Below are positions 17,000 to 24,929 of a stretch of 64,000 nucleotides of DNA, piece after piece. The position numbers were made by a program, and so were the translations under genes. This DNA is from Elusimicrobiota bacterium (GTDB lineage Bacteria; Elusimicrobiota; Elusimicrobia; FEN-1173), in the NCBI GenBank assembly GCA_016714745.1, contig JADKCG010000015.1:16975-80974 (forward strand). The letters are read 5' to 3'. The notes beneath the pieces were generated by a model. That model saw nothing but the letters and a program-made list of their open reading frames with translations. It was not told the origin of the DNA and did no database searches. Positions within the stretch are counted from its first letter, which is position 1; every line of letters begins with the position of its first letter.

Positions 17000-18394
17000 C
17001 TACTGCCCCACAAGGTTAAGCCCCGGCACAAAGTAAATCCATTCCCACGCCGGAGCCATATACTTCGTATAGACGTAATACTTCCGCTCCTCTTCCCGCC
17101 ACTGATTTCTCGCCAATCGATCAGCTATGGAAGCGGGGAGTCCCTTCGGCTTCTCGCCTCCCGCAACAAGGGAATCCTTTCCCCTGGACAACAAAGGACG
17201 GAAACCTTTATAGAGAGGGTTGTAAAAGCTCGAAGCCCCTGCAAAAGGAAGGAGTCTGTTGGTAAGCTCAGGGTTCATGGCCCCTTTCGTCGTTGAGCTT
17301 CCTTTATTGTCCACTTCAATGAGAGCGATATTTCCATCATTAAAAATTCGAAAATATATCCGGAGAGAATGATCTTGGATGTATTCGCGTTGAACCCCCC
17401 GCAAGTTCCCTTTAAGGGACCGACCGCTGGCCATCGGATTTATTTGTTCTCTTTTTCGCTCAAATTGATCGACATCGCAACGTTTCAAAGACTCCGTTAT
17501 TTTCTTTAAAATTTCACGGGAATGATCTAGCCACAATTTTTGACCTTGTCCTTTTTGCAAGCTTTCTGATAAAAAAATTCTGAAACCCATAAGTCGGACA
17601 ACATCGTCATTGGTGCTGAGGTCTCGCGGATCAGATTGAGATTCGACCCACTCCAACCCGGCGGGGGCAAAACGTCCAAGTTTTTTTCTGAGAAGGGCAA
17701 CAGCTTCCCTGCAAAAACCCATTCCAGAAACGTCCGTCTCTGGCCGAGACAATTCTGTCAACAAAGCCACTTCCTGGGGATCCAATCCAAAGAGTTCCGG
17801 ATTCTCTCCGGGAGAGAAATGGGGAGAGGTCGCAGAGCCTTGCACGGAAAGGCGACCGCGTAAACTCGCAAGGTGTTCATCCAACTCCAACGCTTTTTCA
17901 ATTCCGAGGGAATCCAGAAAATCCTCATTCCCCCTCATTTCCAATAATTCGCCAATGGCCGACTTAAAATCCCCCCTTTCGGAATTTGCCTGGACACGAA
18001 TCAACGTTTTCTCAAAGACGTTCTGCGCCGTGCCTATTAAAAGATCTTCTAAAAGAGCGCAGATTTCTCTCACCACGGGATCTCCATTGATCCTCTGACT
18101 CTCTCCCCGTAGCCCGCCATGACTCATCTTTTTTCCATCCATCTCGGAGAGAAGTTGAGTGAAACCCTCCATGGTTCCCGGCCCGTTGGAATAGGTGTCC
18201 CAAAGAGTTGTGGCCTTTTCGATAAACAATTTATTCCGTAGGTTTAAATAAACCGGGGGGAGGGACACCCTCTTCCCCCTGGCCAGCAATTTTTCTAGAA
18301 GCGGGGACTTCCTTTCGAGGGAAGGGGCGGATGTCTTGCTTCTTATTGCATTCACTTGCGACCGATATTGGACAACAGCCTTCCGACCATACAA
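17000..18394 (-). CDS. Long protein of unknown function (middle part of a probable giant gene)
   Basis: 464 residues, mainly charged and probably soluble (helix-rich, with EILKKITESLKRCDVDQFE-like stretches), ending YFVPGLNLVGQ at a TAG. It begins with TTG at 18394, 5 bases after the preceding stop. The frame is also open above that TTG (text STEELDELYGRK) into the end of the preceding gene. One extra T in the T5 run near 18430 would join the two. No family recognised. Confidence 0.65.
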   Translation of the reverse strand: MYGRKAVVQYRSQVNAIRSKTSAPSLERKSPLLEKLLARGKRVSLPPVYLNLRNKLFIEKATTLWDTYSNGPGTMEGFTQLLSEMDGKKMSHGGLRGESQRINGDPVVREICALLEDLLIGTAQNVFEKTLIRVQANSERGDFKSAIGELLEMRGNEDFLDSLGIEKALELDEHLASLRGRLSVQGSATSPHFSPGENPELFGLDPQEVALLTELSRPETDVSGMGFCREAVALLRKKLGRFAPAGLEWVESQSDPRDLSTNDDVVRLMGFRIFLSESLQKGQGQKLWLDHSREILKKITESLKRCDVDQFERKREQINPMASGRSLKGNLRGVQREYIQDHSLRIYFRIFNDGNIALIEVDNKGSSTTKGAMNPELTNRLLPFAGASSFYNPLYKGFRPLLSRGKDSLVAGGEKPKGLPASIADRLARNQWREEERKYYVYTKYMAPAWEWIYFVPGLNLVGQ

Positions 18395-18399
18395 TTCGT

Positions 18400-21300
18400 C
18401 TAATTCTTCCGTGGATGGGTTTCTCGAATGGATCTGAAAAATCGATCTTCGGGGAGGATGAATTGATCCGTGTAAAATCCATCCATGACAGAGATCAATT
18501 TATCCATGGTATTCAAATGCCCGTGAGGAGAATGAAAAGCCGCCCAAACGGCCTGATCGTCAGACAGGCTTAAATGCAACAACTCAAGAATTTTCCGGTG
18601 CCCTCTTCTCATGGACTCGTTGCCGTTCGTTTTCGCTGACATCCAGATTCGATTGACCGCCAAATATGCCAGCGCGTGGGATTTCTCATCATTCTGATAA
18701 TAACGTCGCAAATGGTAAAAATGTTCGATGGTTCCCTCGAAAAACTGAACAAATATTTGGAGAGCCATTTCAGCTTTGATCCGCTCAATGTAGGCCTCCT
18801 CATTCGGATCGTCCCCCTCTTCAGACATGGGGTTGACCTCGGGGGGGAGAGCCCGGATCAACGAACCATCAGGTTTAAGCACCAACTTCAGCACAGGGTC
18901 CCCATGTGATTCAAAGGTTTTTAAATTGTCTTTCAAAGAAACACAAATGAAGTGCTTCACTCGAGCGAGGGCGATTCGCGTGTTCCAGTCCAAAACAGCG
19001 TATTCGATGTCTCTCCGATCCTGTTTTATGAACATTTTTAATTTTGCTTCTTCAGCGGCGGCGATGTGATCGACAAAAACCATTCCCACCAGTGCTCCTG
19101 AATTGGTCGGCAGGACGGCAGGAAATTCTGTTTTGGTTCCCACATTTATGACCGGATAAATGGTTATGGGTTGACCCATATAGGACACCCGATGCGAATG
19201 GTCTCGATCAACAAGCAGGAGACGGTCAAACAGAGTCAAGTCGCCGATCGCTAAATTGTTCGGTAGCAATAAGTAGGTTTGAAGGGCTTCTAAGAAATGA
19301 ATAATGTCATCCCCTGCTTCTTCCGGTGAAAACAAATTCCCCAGGGTGTCATTAAGGTCAAGAGCTTGTTTAATCTCCCTCAAAATGAGGCTGAGCCGAT
19401 CTCCCTCAGCAAGTTTTTCTTTACTCGGCAATATCAACGGGAGATACGCTTTCCGAAATTTCGGGTACCATGTTTGCAACGTGGCGCCATTGACCCGATT
19501 TTTTGACTTTTGCTTTGTTGCCGGCAGAGCCAGCTTGACATTGGCAAAACGGTGGGAGAGAGTGACCCCCTCGTAAAACGCCAGGACAGCTCCCGCGAGA
19601 ACTGCCGTCAAGGCGCCCCCCGTCTCCGCGGGAGCCAAAGAAACAACTGCGGTAAAGGCCCCGACCCCAAAACCAGTAAAGATCACGAACCCCAAAGAAA
19701 CAAAGGGAAAATAGAGCCAAGCGACGATTTTTTTATAGGGAGCGGGGGTGGAGTCTTGTAGAGCGAAGAACACCTTCTGGTGCCCCCACAGAAACCAGAC
19801 CAGGGAGACACTTCCGCTCACAAGAAAAACCCATGGGGAAACCGGAGAAATCAGCGCATCATATAAGAGAGTGGAAAGAATCGGGAGAACGTCCACGAAC
19901 TCTTTTCGTATTTGGATCGGATTGATCCTGTCCTCAATCGAAAATTCGTTTTTCAGAAATTCTTTCGTTTGCACCCATCCCTCGCGAAGACCCCTTGCCA
20001 CAGACAGCATGTCCCTCCCGGTTTCCACCACTTTCTTGATTTTCGTTGAGGTCATTTCGATCAAAAGAAACGCCTCTCGATTTCGACCAGAAAGCCGAAG
20101 ACGAACATGATCCCCCCCTATTTTGACGGCTCCCAAAATTCCCACACCGCCCAAGCCGCTGTAAAGAACCTGGGGATCCAGATTCATCGAAAGACCGCCC
20201 AAGTAAAGAGCGCCCGTCACCGACAGAAGGGGGAGCAGTGTATGAAGAATCCCAGGAGAAACCGGGTGATCGGCCAGAAACAACTTTTCCCCTTGAAACA
20301 ACTTTTCAAGGGGCGTCTTCTCCTGAGTAAAAACGGAGAGATACGCAGACCCTTCGGCCGTGTTCAATTTTTCGATTTTCGGGACGAAAGAGACCACCGT
20401 CACGCCGGCTTTTGTCAGTTTTTCCGTCAAACCCTCGGCATGGAACCCTCCCGTCACCAGAACAGCCACTTGCCCCGACGTTTCTCCCATGGCACGGAGT
20501 AAATGGTCCCCCATCGCTTGATCTCGTCTTTTGGCTTCCCGATAAAAGGATTCAAACGGTTTCAGATTTTCCTCAACAATCGTTTCCCCTGAACTTCCGG
20601 TTACATATTCATCCCATTCCCCCGGAGTCAAACTAAACTCCACCAGTTTTTCAGTTAAAGCGAGGGTTTTGGATTGGGCCACCAGTCGTCGCTCTTCCGG
20701 CGTTTGAGCGAGACGTCGATACGTTTCTTGTTCCAGCCAACGAATGTCGTGATACAACGATTCCGGATTTATTTTGTCCGCCAGCAGAACGTACTGAAGA
20801 TAATTGTCCATGGCCGGGAATTTCTCCAGTAAAATTCCGGTCTGTTTGCAGAGCCGGTTTAGCCGGGCATAGAAATCGGCGGGGCGAACCTGTCCCGCGC
20901 GGTAGGCCAGGGTTACGGCCAAGAGGTCACTCTCCTGGGGGGGAGATATTTTTCGAGCCAGATGCTCGACCAACGCGTTCCGTTCCTGTTCCACCCGACT
21001 AAAATCCATCTCCCGTTCCATGCTCACCGCTTTGAAATATTGACGGAGAGAGAGAGGAAGTGATTCTTTTTTCTGTTGAGAAATCATGACTTGAACGAAG
21101 TCGCCCAAGGACAGTTTCCGCGCCCCATAAGCCGCGGCCTGAGCATCAAATTTCAGCAGAGCGGAGGAGAACGCCTTCGTTTTCTCTTGTTCCAACGCTC
21201 GCGCCCTCCCGCGAAGAGTCTTCTGAATTTTGCTCTGTAACGGAATGGCCTGCCGGTAGGCTTCCACATTGGCGTTGTAGTGAACAGGATCGTCGATCCC

Positions 21301-21918
21301 GATGACCGGGCAGAGGGGACCGGTGCCACTCAATGCCGCATGGATCGGGCCAGAAATCTTATTTTCTTTCAAAAGATAATCCGCCGCCTGTCGAAGCGCC
21401 TGCCGATTTTGAAAATCCCGAAACGGTTGCAACGGGATCTCTCCCGAGGCCCCTTCTAAGGCCAACAAGTTCGCCTTCCCCTCCGCCAGAAGACCCTCGA
21501 TGGCGGCCCCGATGTTTCGCTGGGCCTCTGCATTCATATGAACATCTTGGATGTGTAAAACCAACGGATGGGCCCGGGAAGGCGTGGGAGGAACCGAAAC
21601 TTTTCGAATGGTTCCATGATGGAACGACAGTGCCGCCAAAAGCGATCGGTGAATTTTTAGAAATTCCGGCGGCAGACCTTCCGTCATGAAAAGCGACAGG
21701 GTTGACTCTTTTCCGTAAGAACTTAATTTCGAAAGAAGCGGTCCCCTCGCGGGGACCAAGGAAACCAAGGATTTCATGGCCGCACGCTGATGCGCCACCG
21801 CGCCCCGACGCTCCGACCAAAAACGGGACTCTCGGCCATACACAACAAGGCCGTTTACCCAGAAATGGAGGACCGAAAGCGTGAGGGCAAACCCCCTGTA
21901 AAATCTCTCTCTTTTCAC
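18400..21918 (-). CDS. Giant membrane protein with N-terminal TIKI/TraB-like domain
   Basis: 1172 residues, starting at GTG 21918 with a hydrophobic N-terminal helix (about 8-27). Residues about 115-500 resemble the TIKI/TraB/ChaN superfamily: LHIQDVHMN (121), LLALEGASGE (151) and VTGGFHAEGL (near 490) match in order the metal-site motifs of that fold. After it come hydrophobic segments at about 570-600, 690-715 and 727-785, then a soluble region with no known motif. The -10-like TATACT lies 7 bases before the GTG, suggesting a leaderless transcript. The domain assignment is inference; catalytic function is untested. Confidence 0.65.
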   Translation of the reverse strand: MKRERFYRGFALTLSVLHFWVNGLVVYGRESRFWSERRGAVAHQRAAMKSLVSLVPARGPLLSKLSSYGKESTLSLFMTEGLPPEFLKIHRSLLAALSFHHGTIRKVSVPPTPSRAHPLVLHIQDVHMNAEAQRNIGAAIEGLLAEGKANLLALEGASGEIPLQPFRDFQNRQALRQAADYLLKENKISGPIHAALSGTGPLCPVIGIDDPVHYNANVEAYRQAIPLQSKIQKTLRGRARALEQEKTKAFSSALLKFDAQAAAYGARKLSLGDFVQVMISQQKKESLPLSLRQYFKAVSMEREMDFSRVEQERNALVEHLARKISPPQESDLLAVTLAYRAGQVRPADFYARLNRLCKQTGILLEKFPAMDNYLQYVLLADKINPESLYHDIRWLEQETYRRLAQTPEERRLVAQSKTLALTEKLVEFSLTPGEWDEYVTGSSGETIVEENLKPFESFYREAKRRDQAMGDHLLRAMGETSGQVAVLVTGGFHAEGLTEKLTKAGVTVVSFVPKIEKLNTAEGSAYLSVFTQEKTPLEKLFQGEKLFLADHPVSPGILHTLLPLLSVTGALYLGGLSMNLDPQVLYSGLGGVGILGAVKIGGDHVRLRLSGRNREAFLLIEMTSTKIKKVVETGRDMLSVARGLREGWVQTKEFLKNEFSIEDRINPIQIRKEFVDVLPILSTLLYDALISPVSPWVFLVSGSVSLVWFLWGHQKVFFALQDSTPAPYKKIVAWLYFPFVSLGFVIFTGFGVGAFTAVVSLAPAETGGALTAVLAGAVLAFYEGVTLSHRFANVKLALPATKQKSKNRVNGATLQTWYPKFRKAYLPLILPSKEKLAEGDRLSLILREIKQALDLNDTLGNLFSPEEAGDDIIHFLEALQTYLLLPNNLAIGDLTLFDRLLLVDRDHSHRVSYMGQPITIYPVINVGTKTEFPAVLPTNSGALVGMVFVDHIAAAEEAKLKMFIKQDRRDIEYAVLDWNTRIALARVKHFICVSLKDNLKTFESHGDPVLKLVLKPDGSLIRALPPEVNPMSEEGDDPNEEAYIERIKAEMALQIFVQFFEGTIEHFYHLRRYYQNDEKSHALAYLAVNRIWMSAKTNGNESMRRGHRKILELLHLSLSDDQAVWAAFHSPHGHLNTMDKLISVMDGFYTDQFILPEDRFFRSIRETHPRKN

Positions 21919-22085
21919 AATGAAAAGTATAAGGTTTGGGGATTAAGATTTTCGAAAGAAGTTGTAAATTTCTTGTAAATTCAACCTGGATTTCCCGGGG
22001 GGCACAGGGCTACCGATGACAGAGCGAGGAAAAGAATTTCCCAGCCCTCCCGGGAGGAGATGCTCGGTCAACCGAAATTTTTAGG

Positions 22086-22460
22086 CTAACGGGACCCCGC
22101 GAGGGCGGTTTGGACGGAATCGTTGAGGTTTTTGAGGGTAAACGGCTTTGAGAGGTAAGACTGGATTTCGCGGCCGATGTAATGGCGCACGTTCGATTCA
22201 TCGCAAACCGTACACAAGATGATGGGAATATCGGGAAACCGGTGTTTGATGGCGATGGAGGTTTCTACACCGTTCATGCCGGGCATTCGAAGGTCCATAA
22301 TGATCACATCGACCGATCGAGTTTCTAAAACCATGAGAGACTCTTCGCCCGAAGAGACCACTAAAACACTTAACCCCTGAGATTCCAGTTCTTCCCGCAT
22401 CACATCCTGAATAGCGGCATCGTCTTCCACCACCAGGACCACGCCCGAAGAGTGTGTCAA
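22086..22460 (-). CDS. Single-domain response regulator (CheY-like)
   Basis: 124 residues forming just a receiver domain: acidic pair EDD (13-15), phospho-acceptor aspartate in VIIMDLRMPGMNG (about residue 56), conserved threonine (CTVCDES) and lysine in YLSKPFT. No output domain follows, so it acts by protein contact or as a phosphorelay step. The TTG at 22460 is preceded by GGAG at a good distance. Its histidine kinase is not in the window. A PilZ protein lies nearby, but a link is speculative. Confidence 0.9.
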   Translation of the reverse strand: MTHSSGVVLVVEDDAAIQDVMREELESQGLSVLVVSSGEESLMVLETRSVDVIIMDLRMPGMNGVETSIAIKHRFPDIPIILCTVCDESNVRHYIGREIQSYLSKPFTLKNLNDSVQTALAGSR

Positions 22461-22539
22461 TGAGTCTCCGACTTACAGTGGTTGCCCCGTCGCCGAGGTC
22501 ACGCCTATCCCGCCCGATGAATCGGGCCGCACCAAAACC

Positions 22540-22779
22540 TTACCCTTCCATCGTGTCGTGAGTCACCGGGTCCACATGAACCCCCTGACTTTTCAGCCAA
22601 GCGATGGCCGCATCCAAGGTGGGTTCGTCGCCTTCCAATTCGAGCACGCTTTCGCCCGTTTTTTCAGTGATCTTCGCTCGGCGAACGTTGAAAATAATGT
22701 CGAATTTTTTTGACATTTCCCACGTGAGCGGTTTTTGAACCAAATCTGTTCGAAAGACCAAGTGAACGCGTTTCTTCAC
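22540..22779 (-). CDS. NIL-domain protein
   Basis: 79 residues from GTG 22779, right after the sulfur-carrier gene. The text VHLVFRTDLVQKPLTWEMSKKFDI fits the NIL domain, an ACT-like fold found at the end of methionine importer MetN and in stand-alone proteins tied to sulfur amino acid synthesis. Gene order threonine synthase - sulfur carrier - NIL suggests a role in homocysteine or cysteine formation. The exact role is not known. Confidence 0.85.
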   Translation of the reverse strand: MKKRVHLVFRTDLVQKPLTWEMSKKFDIIFNVRRAKITEKTGESVLELEGDEPTLDAAIAWLKSQGVHVDPVTHDTMEG

Positions 22780-22780
22780 G

Positions 22781-23059
22781 TTAGCATCCCCCGGCAATGG
22801 CGGGGACAACGCTGACCTCGGCCCCTGCGGGAACCGCCGTTTTTGCGCCGTCCTTAAACCGGATGTCTTCCCCGTTCACAAAAACATTGATGAAACGGCG
22901 AATCTGTCCGGTTTCATCGCACAAACGTTCTTTCAAGCCGGGATATTTCTTCTCCAAATCAACAATGACCTCGACCACCGTTTGGCCTTCCACATCGACG
23001 ACAGCTTGATCTTTTGTCAAACGGCGAAGCGGGGCGGGAATTCGAACCTTGGCAGACAT
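22781..23059 (-). CDS. MoaD/ThiS-family sulfur-carrier protein ending GGC
   Basis: 92-residue beta-grasp protein (MSAKVRIPAPLRRL, VFVNGEDIRF, VSVVPAIAGGC). In this family the C-terminal Gly-Gly is adenylated and loaded with sulfur. Here one residue (Cys) follows GG, so it may need trimming, as for QbsE-type carriers processed by a JAMM protease. It lies between threonine synthase and the NIL gene, so an amino-acid sulfur route is more likely than thiamine or molybdopterin synthesis. Confidence 0.9.
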   Translation of the reverse strand: MSAKVRIPAPLRRLTKDQAVVDVEGQTVVEVIVDLEKKYPGLKERLCDETGQIRRFINVFVNGEDIRFKDGAKTAVPAGAEVSVVPAIAGGC

Positions 23060-23071
23060 GGCGCTTTCTCC

Positions 23072-24322
23072 TTAAGGACGAGGGGGCACAGCCGTCACCC
23101 GTTCATACAGTTCCCGAAATTCCTCCAACTTGGGAGAAATTTCATTCATGGGCGACGTACGTCCGGCAACCGCCTCAATCGTTTTAAACCCATTTCCGGT
23201 GATGTAAGCCACCACCAGCTCGTCGGATGAAATGATACCAGTCCGCGCGAGCTTTTTCAACACGGCCGTCGTCACTCCCCCGGCGGTTTCGGTAAAAATT
23301 CCTTCTGTGCGAGCCAACAAGCGGATGCCGTCGATGATTTCAGCGTCAGTGGCGGTATCGGCCCCGCCGTGGGTCTCATGCACGATGCGCGCCGCGTAGG
23401 GCCCGTCAGCGGGGTTGCCAATGGCGAGGGATTTCGCGATGGTTTTTGGTCGAACCGGGCGGAGGATATCGGTTTTTTCACGAATGGCCGTCACGACCGG
23501 AGAACAACCGTCCGCCTGGGCGATGGACATCTTGGTCTTGTGTTTCGGGATCAACCCGATCCCTTCTAATTCTTTAAATCCCTTGTGAATTTTGGTGAGA
23601 AGCGATCCGCTGGCGGCAGGAACCACGCAGTGGTCCGGCGCGCGCCAGCCCAACTGTTCGGCCACCTCAAACGCCAGGGTTTTGGACCCTTCCGAATAAT
23701 AGGGACGGAGGTTTACATTGACGAAGGCCCATTTATACATATCCGCGACTTCGGCACACAGGCGATTGACTTCATCGTAATTGCCATGGACACCGACAAT
23801 CACTGGGTCGTAAATGCCCGCTCCGATCACTTTTCCGGATTCCAAATCTGCGGGCATAAAAACAAACGTGCGAAACCCCGCGGCCGCGCCATAGGCCGCC
23901 ACGGCCCCGGCCAAATTCCCGGTCGAGGCGCAGGCCACGGTATCAAACCCCAACTCCCGCGCCCGTGAGAGCGCCACGCTCACCACACGGTCTTTAAAAG
24001 AATAGGTGGGGTTCACCGCATCGTTTTTGATGAAGAGGTTCGAGAGACCCAGTTCCTTTCCCAACCGTTTGGCATGGAAAAGCGGCGTCATTCCCTCATG
24101 AATTGAAATAACGTTGTCGGTCTCAACGGGAAGCAAATCCCAATAGCGCCACAGGGTGTGCGGGCCAGACTCGATTTTCCCGTGCGTCAGAGACCGTTTA
24201 ATGAAATCGTAGTTGTAATCGACTTCAAGGGGGCCGAAACAAAATTCACAGACGTGAATGGCCTGGAGCGGATAGAGCCGCTCACATTCCTTGCACTTCA
24301 ACCCTTTCATTTTCTGGGACAT
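23072..24322 (-). CDS. thrC: Threonine synthase or threonine-synthase-like PLP enzyme
   Basis: 416 residues from ATG 24322, behind an AGGAGA ribosome site. An N-terminal zinc-ribbon (CKECERLYPLQAIHVCEFC) is followed by the PLP type II fold with the cofactor lysine in TYSFKDRVV, ACASTGNLAGAVAAYGA and AASGSLL. Family: phosphohomoserine to threonine with PLP. The adjacent sulfur carrier and NIL genes raise the alternative that it uses phosphohomoserine and protein-bound sulfide to make homocysteine. The sequence alone does not decide. A hairpin-terminator sits in its leader. Confidence 0.88.
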   Translation of the reverse strand: MSQKMKGLKCKECERLYPLQAIHVCEFCFGPLEVDYNYDFIKRSLTHGKIESGPHTLWRYWDLLPVETDNVISIHEGMTPLFHAKRLGKELGLSNLFIKNDAVNPTYSFKDRVVSVALSRARELGFDTVACASTGNLAGAVAAYGAAAGFRTFVFMPADLESGKVIGAGIYDPVIVGVHGNYDEVNRLCAEVADMYKWAFVNVNLRPYYSEGSKTLAFEVAEQLGWRAPDHCVVPAASGSLLTKIHKGFKELEGIGLIPKHKTKMSIAQADGCSPVVTAIREKTDILRPVRPKTIAKSLAIGNPADGPYAARIVHETHGGADTATDAEIIDGIRLLARTEGIFTETAGGVTTAVLKKLARTGIISSDELVVAYITGNGFKTIEAVAGRTSPMNEISPKLEEFRELYERVTAVPPRP

Positions 24323-24343
24323 CGTTCGTCTCCTGGGAGCGCC

Positions 24344-24421
24344 CAAAAACAAAAATCCCCGAGGAGCTCGCTCCACGGGGGCGCTGGACCAGAAATTATT
24401 AAATCAGGGGACCAAAGTCAA
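24344..24421 (-). promoter_or_regulatory. Promoter and terminator-like hairpin in the thrC leader
   Basis: On the minus strand TTGACT (24416-24421), 15 bases and AATAAT (24395-24400) form a possible promoter. It is followed by a hairpin (24357-24380: CCCCG, mismatch, GGAG, tetraloop, CTCC, mismatch, CGGGG) and the T-rich tail ATTTTTGTTTTTG. The thrC ribosome site comes about 10 bases later. It could be the terminator of the PilZ gene or an attenuator for thrC; its position inside the leader favours a regulatory role. Confidence 0.6.
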
Positions 24422-24864
24422 ATTTTTAACTTAATGGGTTTTTGGCAAAAATCCCAGTAGGAACAATTCCGCTTGCACACGTTCGCCATGGCAAAAGCCA
24501 TTCCCGCTTCGCAGACGCGGTAATCGTACGCCACTTTTCGAATCGCGTCCAAGACAGTGGGCGGAGTGTCAATAAAACTGATCCCGATATTGGTCCCGCT
24601 GGGATCGTCTTCAACCCACACCGCCTGCCCCAGTACCCGACATTTTTGGAGCAACCCGGGAAAATCAATATCGATCCAAAATTTCTTCCCCTTGCCCACT
24701 TTCATATGAATCAAGGCGCTCATGCCCCCCTCGGACATATTGAAGATCAGTCCCGTTTGGGGCGGTTTGATACGCCCCGTAAAACCAATAGGGGAAAAGG
24801 TAACGCGGGATCCCTCTTTGGGACTGAACGGAACGCGGTATGTTTTTCGACGATCGATTTCCAT
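24418..24864 (-). CDS. PilZ-domain protein with cysteine-rich tail
   Basis: 148 residues. The N-terminal RRKTYR and the NMSEGGMSALI block (equivalent to the D/NxSxxG motif) are the cyclic-di-GMP binding elements of PilZ domains. The C-terminal 40 residues carry four cysteines (VCEAG, VCKRNCSYWDFC), possibly a metal site, an unusual addition. The start ATG at 24864 lies inside a perfect inverted repeat. No diguanylate cyclase is in the window. Confidence 0.85.
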   Translation of the reverse strand: MEIDRRKTYRVPFSPKEGSRVTFSPIGFTGRIKPPQTGLIFNMSEGGMSALIHMKVGKGKKFWIDIDFPGLLQKCRVLGQAVWVEDDPSGTNIGISFIDTPPTVLDAIRKVAYDYRVCEAGMAFAMANVCKRNCSYWDFCQKPIKLKI

Positions 24865-24886
24865 AGGAGATCACCTCTCTCCTATG
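24862..24886 (-). promoter_or_regulatory. Hairpin covering start codon and ribosome site of the PilZ gene
   Basis: A perfect 9-bp inverted repeat (24862-24870 and 24878-24886) with a 7-base loop. On the minus-strand mRNA one arm holds the AUG and the bases just before it, and the other arm and loop hold AGGAGAGAGGUG, the only purine-rich ribosome site. When folded, both would be hidden. Confidence 0.6.
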
Positions 24887-24929
24887 TATACACCCAATTT
24901 GAGGAATCGTCCAGGGGAAAGCGGTGAAG

